From NCBI GenBank assembly GCA_030637245.1, contig DAOVVI010000074.1, positions 1 to 7,174 of the forward strand: DNA of 7,174 nucleotides, in the 5' to 3' direction. This DNA is from Cyclobacteriaceae bacterium. GTDB lineage: Bacteria > Bacteroidota > Bacteroidia > Cytophagales > Cyclobacteriaceae. Of the stretch, positions 4,690-7,174 are shown piece by piece; positions within the stretch are counted from its first letter, which is position 1, and every line of letters starts with the position of its first letter. The notes below the pieces were generated by a model that was not told the origin of the DNA, searched no databases, and saw only the letters and a program-made list of their open reading frames with translations. Made by a program: the position numbers and the translations under genes.

Positions 4690-5769
4690 TTAAGGTAGGT
4701 ACGAAATTTCTACAGGGAACCTTTTGTCAACCGCACCCAACCTGTCATATGCTTTCTTCGAAATCTTAAGAATTACTTTTGAATTCTCCCCTGTTGGCGG
4801 AATCTGGCCAACGATCCTGACAAAAACACTTTGATTATTCATTTCATTGCGAACTTGCATAATCGTTCCGATAGGAGCATCTCGATGCAATGCTAAATAT
4901 TTCTTTGTTTCAGTTGTATTTTCTATTACTTCTGCAAGTCCTTTTTGTACGATTTTCTCAACAGGCTCTTCAATAATATCTTCTTCTCCATCAGAATTTT
5001 TGTTTATTTCGGTAGTAGTAGCACCAATTACCAATGCTTCATTAGGCTTGGGTGCTGTTGGTGTTTCTGTCTTTACTTCTTTATTGTCATTATTCTCTGT
5101 AACAGGCAGCATGGAAGAATTTGAAGAGCTTTCCGATTCAAGTGGTTCAACCGGGTCTGATACGATCAAAACCTGACCAATGTCAAGTGTATTGGATTTC
5201 AGGTTGTTCCACTCTACTAATTGGTCTGGGGTAACACCATACATTCTGGATATGGAGTACAAAGTCTGCGATTGCCCGACAGTATGCGTTTTCTGATCAT
5301 TTACCGATTCCTGAATATTTTGAGCTTCCTTAGAAGTATTTGTACTAATTCCTCCAACTATTAACTGCTGACCGATTGAAATACTATTACCGGTAAGATT
5401 ATTCCACTTTTTTATATCCTCAACTTTCAAATTATACTGTCTTGAGATCGAATATAAAGTTTCGGATGATTTTACGGTATGTAATTTACTTTCTTTTAGA
5501 GGCGTTTTTTTATGAAAAGGAATGAATACTTTTTGCCCGACTTTTAAGCTGACTACCGATTCGGAATTCGCGTTTTTAATAGATTGCACATCTATCCCAT
5601 ACTTCCTTGATAGCGCATACAAGGTTTCACCGGCTTCTACTTCATGAAGAATAAAACTTTTCCCATCTTTTGTCGTCATTCCCAATGAATCAGTCGAGTA
5701 TATCGATAAGGAAAATCCCTGATAGCTTAAGCAAAAAATAATAAAAAGGAAAAAGGTATATTTTTTCAT
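4690..5769 (-). CDS. Secreted protein with three LysM domains and a C-terminal double-psi beta-barrel
   Basis: A 359-residue envelope protein. Residues 1-22 form a signal peptide (MKKYTFFLFIIFCLS core). Three LysM peptidoglycan-binding domains follow at about 39-86, 96-138 and 161-203, each with the pattern ETLYxxSRxY...IGQ or VGQ. A Ser/Thr/Glu-rich linker of low complexity (about 204-288) leads to an RlpA-like double-psi beta-barrel (289-359; YLALHRDAPIGTIMQVRN, then FVRIVGQIPPTG and AYDRLG). The DRGP-type motif with the catalytic Asp of true RlpA lytic transglycosylases is replaced by GQIPPTG (321-327), so I infer binding rather than cleavage. It probably acts at the cell wall. The start ATG (5767-5769) is chosen because it begins the signal peptide; ATG at 5779-5781 is possible. 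A longer frame back to GTG at 5884-5886 would overlap the promoter. It is the first gene of a pair with the TIGR02757 gene. Confidence 0.92.
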   Translation of the reverse strand: MKKYTFFLFIIFCLSYQGFSLSIYSTDSLGMTTKDGKSFILHEVEAGETLYALSRKYGIDVQSIKNANSESVVSLKVGQKVFIPFHKKTPLKESKLHTVKSSETLYSISRQYNLKVEDIKKWNNLTGNSISIGQQLIVGGISTNTSKEAQNIQESVNDQKTHTVGQSQTLYSISRMYGVTPDQLVEWNNLKSNTLDIGQVLIVSDPVEPLESESSSNSSMLPVTENNDNKEVKTETPTAPKPNEALVIGATTTEINKNSDGEEDIIEEPVEKIVQKGLAEVIENTTETKKYLALHRDAPIGTIMQVRNEMNNQSVFVRIVGQIPPTGENSKVILKISKKAYDRLGAVDKRFPVEISYLP

Positions 5770-5843
5770 AAAATGATACATAACAAATTTAAGCGCCAAC
5801 TGTTTCTTATACCAACGAATTTGCAACTTATAAAATTGACCTG

Positions 5844-5876
5844 CAAAAATAAATGAATATTGTTTGAATTGGCAAA
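5844..5876 (-). promoter_or_regulatory. Putative Bacteroidota-type promoter of the LysM gene
   Basis: Reading on minus, TTTG (5876-5873) is followed after 21 bases by TATTTTTG (5851-5844), a full match to TAnnTTTG. Spacing is within the range accepted for the Bacteroidota primary sigma factor. Transcription would begin near 5837, leaving a leader of about 68 bases before the ATG at 5769. This supports the shorter start for the gene and probably drives the TIGR02757 gene as well. Confidence 0.6.
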
Positions 5877-6072
5877 TTGCCTCCACCCATTTGCGCCTTT
5901 GTTATGTTGTCAACAACAGACTAAAATAGGCTGCAAGATCGTGTTGGGTAAAAGAACTACCTACGGATAGGCTAATGTCAAAAATAAGTTAAGGATTACG
6001 TCATTTCTGTCTTGACACCTTACCATGGTCTGTGCCTTCACAGTCCAATACTAATGCATAGTGAACAGATTC

Positions 6073-6116
6073 AAAAAAAATGGTGCAAATCTGGTGAACA
6101 AGCAGGCTTGCACCAT
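6073..6116 (-). terminator. Intrinsic terminator downstream of acs
   Basis: On minus, ATGGTGCAA (6116-6108) pairs perfectly with TTGCACCAT (6088-6080) across a 19-base loop. The stem runs into eight T residues (6080-6073), the last stem base being shared with the run. It begins 25 bases after the acs stop codon. The loop is longer than usual, but the stem plus T-tract is convincing. Confidence 0.85.
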
Positions 6117-6141
6117 AAGATGCCGTCAGATCAAAGCATAA

Positions 6142-7174
6142 TCAACTCGCCGAATCTGTGTCAGCAATAATTTTATCTACCACATCAGGATCAAGCAAAG
6201 TTGAAGTATCGCCAAAATTGTCATTTTCTCCAGACGCAATCTTTCTTAGAATTCTCCTCATAATTTTCCCTGACCGGGTTTTTGGCAATCCCGGAACCAC
6301 CTGGATTAAATCCGGTTTTGCAATCGGTCCTATTATGTTCGTAACAGTTACCCTTATTTCATTTTTCAGGTTAGCTTCCGAACGGTCGCTCATATCACAT
6401 ATGGCAAAGGCATAAATACCCTGGCCTTTAATGGGATGGGGATAACCAACAACTGCTGATTCAATTACTTTTGGATGCTCATTGATCGCATTTTCCACTT
6501 CGGCAGTTCCCATACGGTGGCCGGAAACATTGATTACATCATCCACGCGTCCGAGAATTCTATAATAGCCATCTTCATCCCTTTTCACTCCATCACCTGT
6601 GAAATAAAGTCCCTTAAATGATTTGAAATATGTTTGATGGCACCGATCATGATCGCCGTAGAGTGTTCGCAACATTGATGGCCATGGAAATTTGATACAT
6701 AAATTACCTTCTACACTATTTCCCTTCAATTCTTTACCATCATTATCAACTATAATCAGTTGTACACCAGGCAATGGCAAAGTTGCATAAGCCGGTTTGG
6801 TAGGTGTAATTCCCGCCAAAGGAGAAACCAGGATAGCTCCGGTTTCCGTTTGCCACCAAGTATCAACTATGGGGCAACGTCCTTTTCCAATGTGGTCATG
6901 ATACCAGTGCCAGGCCTCTTCATTAATTGGCTCTCCAACCGTACCAAGCACTTTTAAAGAGTCTAATTTGTATGGTAAAACGGGATCAATCCCGAATGCT
7001 TCCAGGGCCCTGATTGCTGTAGGAGCTGTGTAAAACTGGTTTACCTTATATTTATCTACAATCTCCCAAAACCTTCCAGGATGAGGATAGGTAGGGATTC
7101 CTTCAAACATTAGCGTAGTAGCCCCATCGAGTAGCGGACCATAAACAATATAAGAGTGTCCAGTAATCCAGCCT
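6142..7174 (-). CDS. acs: Acetyl-CoA synthetase (AMP-forming), C-terminal half; N-terminus beyond the window
   Basis: It activates acetate with ATP and CoA through an acetyl-AMP intermediate to give acetyl-CoA in the cytoplasm. 343 residues are visible, about the last half of a protein normally 630-660 long. The frame is open to the right edge, where it reads [14 protein letters not shown], a typical Acs segment. Later blocks (visible numbering) are [10 protein letters not shown] (48-57), TWWQTETG (105-112), which holds the adenylate-forming core, [16 protein letters not shown] (190-205), [20 protein letters not shown] (208-227), which spans the hinge and start of the C-terminal domain, and [11 protein letters not shown] (297-307). 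K303 there is the catalytic lysine that is acetylated in other bacteria to switch Acs off. The Trp in WWQTETG and the nearby conserved sequence favour acetate over longer acids. All key residues are intact. It ends with TGA at 6142-6144 and an intrinsic terminator, so it is the last gene of its transcript. Confidence 0.96.
   Translation of the reverse strand, partial: GWITGHSYIVYGPLLDGATTLMFEGIPTYPHPGRFWEIVDKYKVNQFYTAPTAIRALEAFGIDPVLPYKLDSLKVLGTVGEPINEEAWHWYHDHIGKGRCPIVDTWWQTETGAILVSPLAGITPTKPAYATLPLPGVQLIIVDNDGKELKGNSVEGNLCIKFPWPSMLRTLYGDHDRCHQTYFKSFKGLYFTGDGVKRDEDGYYRILGRVDDVINVSGHRMGTAEVENAINEHPKVIESAVVGYPHPIKGQGIYAFAICDMSDRSEANLKNEIRVTVTNIIGPIAKPDLIQVVPGLPKTRSGKIMRRILRKIASGENDNFGDTSTLLDPDVVDKIIADTDSAS

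Larger units (their letters stand above)
5770..6141. other. Intergenic region between acs and the LysM gene
   Basis: 372 bases hold, in minus-strand order, the acs terminator (6116-6073), about 190 bases with no recognised gene, and the LysM-gene promoter and leader (5876-5770). The middle part (5877-6072) has a small hairpin at 6027-6046 (GGTCTGTG, loop CCTT, CACAGTCC, one mismatch) and a short TGTTG/CAACA repeat at 5905-5918. Neither looks like a known RNA. No tRNA or credible small gene was seen. Confidence 0.6.

Noticed and set aside
4847..5176. Plus-strand open frame opposite the LysM gene
   Set aside because: It is a low-complexity Ser/Thr/Val-rich shadow of the linker and barrel of the real minus-strand gene, without family resemblance. 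The same applies to plus-strand frames opposite pyrD (37-360 and 583-873) and acs (6158-6415 and 6760-6957).
5770..5886. N-terminal extension of the LysM gene to a GTG at 5884-5886
   Set aside because: The extension precedes a textbook signal peptide that starts at 5769, and it would overlap a well-formed promoter at 5844-5876.
6027..6046. Small hairpin between acs and the LysM gene as an RNA element
   Set aside because: The stem is short with a mismatch and has no T-run, and it does not resemble a known riboswitch or small RNA.

Overview
The window is AT-rich chromosomal DNA from a member of the Bacteroidota, most likely a Cytophagales-type bacterium. Four things point that way. The promoter-like sites fit the Bacteroidota pattern (TTTG, then TAnnTTTG) rather than the sigma70 pattern. 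Start codons lack clear Shine-Dalgarno sequences. Typical Bacteroidota families are present (TIGR02757/DUF2400, and a LysM protein with a C-terminal double-psi barrel). The intergenic DNA carries GC-rich palindromes of the kind seen in these genomes. This taxonomic placement is an inference from the proteins and signals, not from a database match.

Layout. Bases 1-1766 hold a tightly packed minus-strand unit, transcribed right to left: a small cytochrome b5-like haem-binding protein, an uncharacterised acidic protein of 190 residues, and pyrD (class 2 dihydroorotate dehydrogenase), which runs off the left edge. Bases 2033-2701 encode a Nudix hydrolase, also on minus. A 547-base gap follows, largely filled by a composite nested inverted repeat (about 2870-3144). 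Next is pyrE (orotate phosphoribosyltransferase) on plus at 3249-3881, divergent from the Nudix gene. Converging on pyrE is a minus-strand pair, a LysM/double-psi-barrel envelope protein (4690-5769) followed 12 bases later by a TIGR02757 protein (3907-4677), with a good promoter at 5844-5876. The right end (6142-7174) is the 3' half of acs (acetyl-CoA synthetase, minus), closed by a clear intrinsic terminator at 6073-6116.

How the genes relate. PyrD makes orotate and PyrE converts it to OMP, so two consecutive steps of de novo pyrimidine synthesis lie about 2.3 kb apart, on opposite strands. The Nudix enzyme between them may act on nucleotides, but its substrate cannot be read from the sequence. 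The LysM protein belongs to the cell envelope, and acs feeds acetate into central metabolism; both look unrelated to the pyrimidine genes.

I see no convincing novel multi-gene system such as a defence island, CRISPR, prophage, transposase or biosynthetic cluster. The most unusual features are the nested palindromic element upstream of pyrE, the dispersed GC-rich palindromes, the non-ATG starts in four of the seven genes whose start is visible, and the cytochrome b5-like/unknown/pyrD gene cluster.
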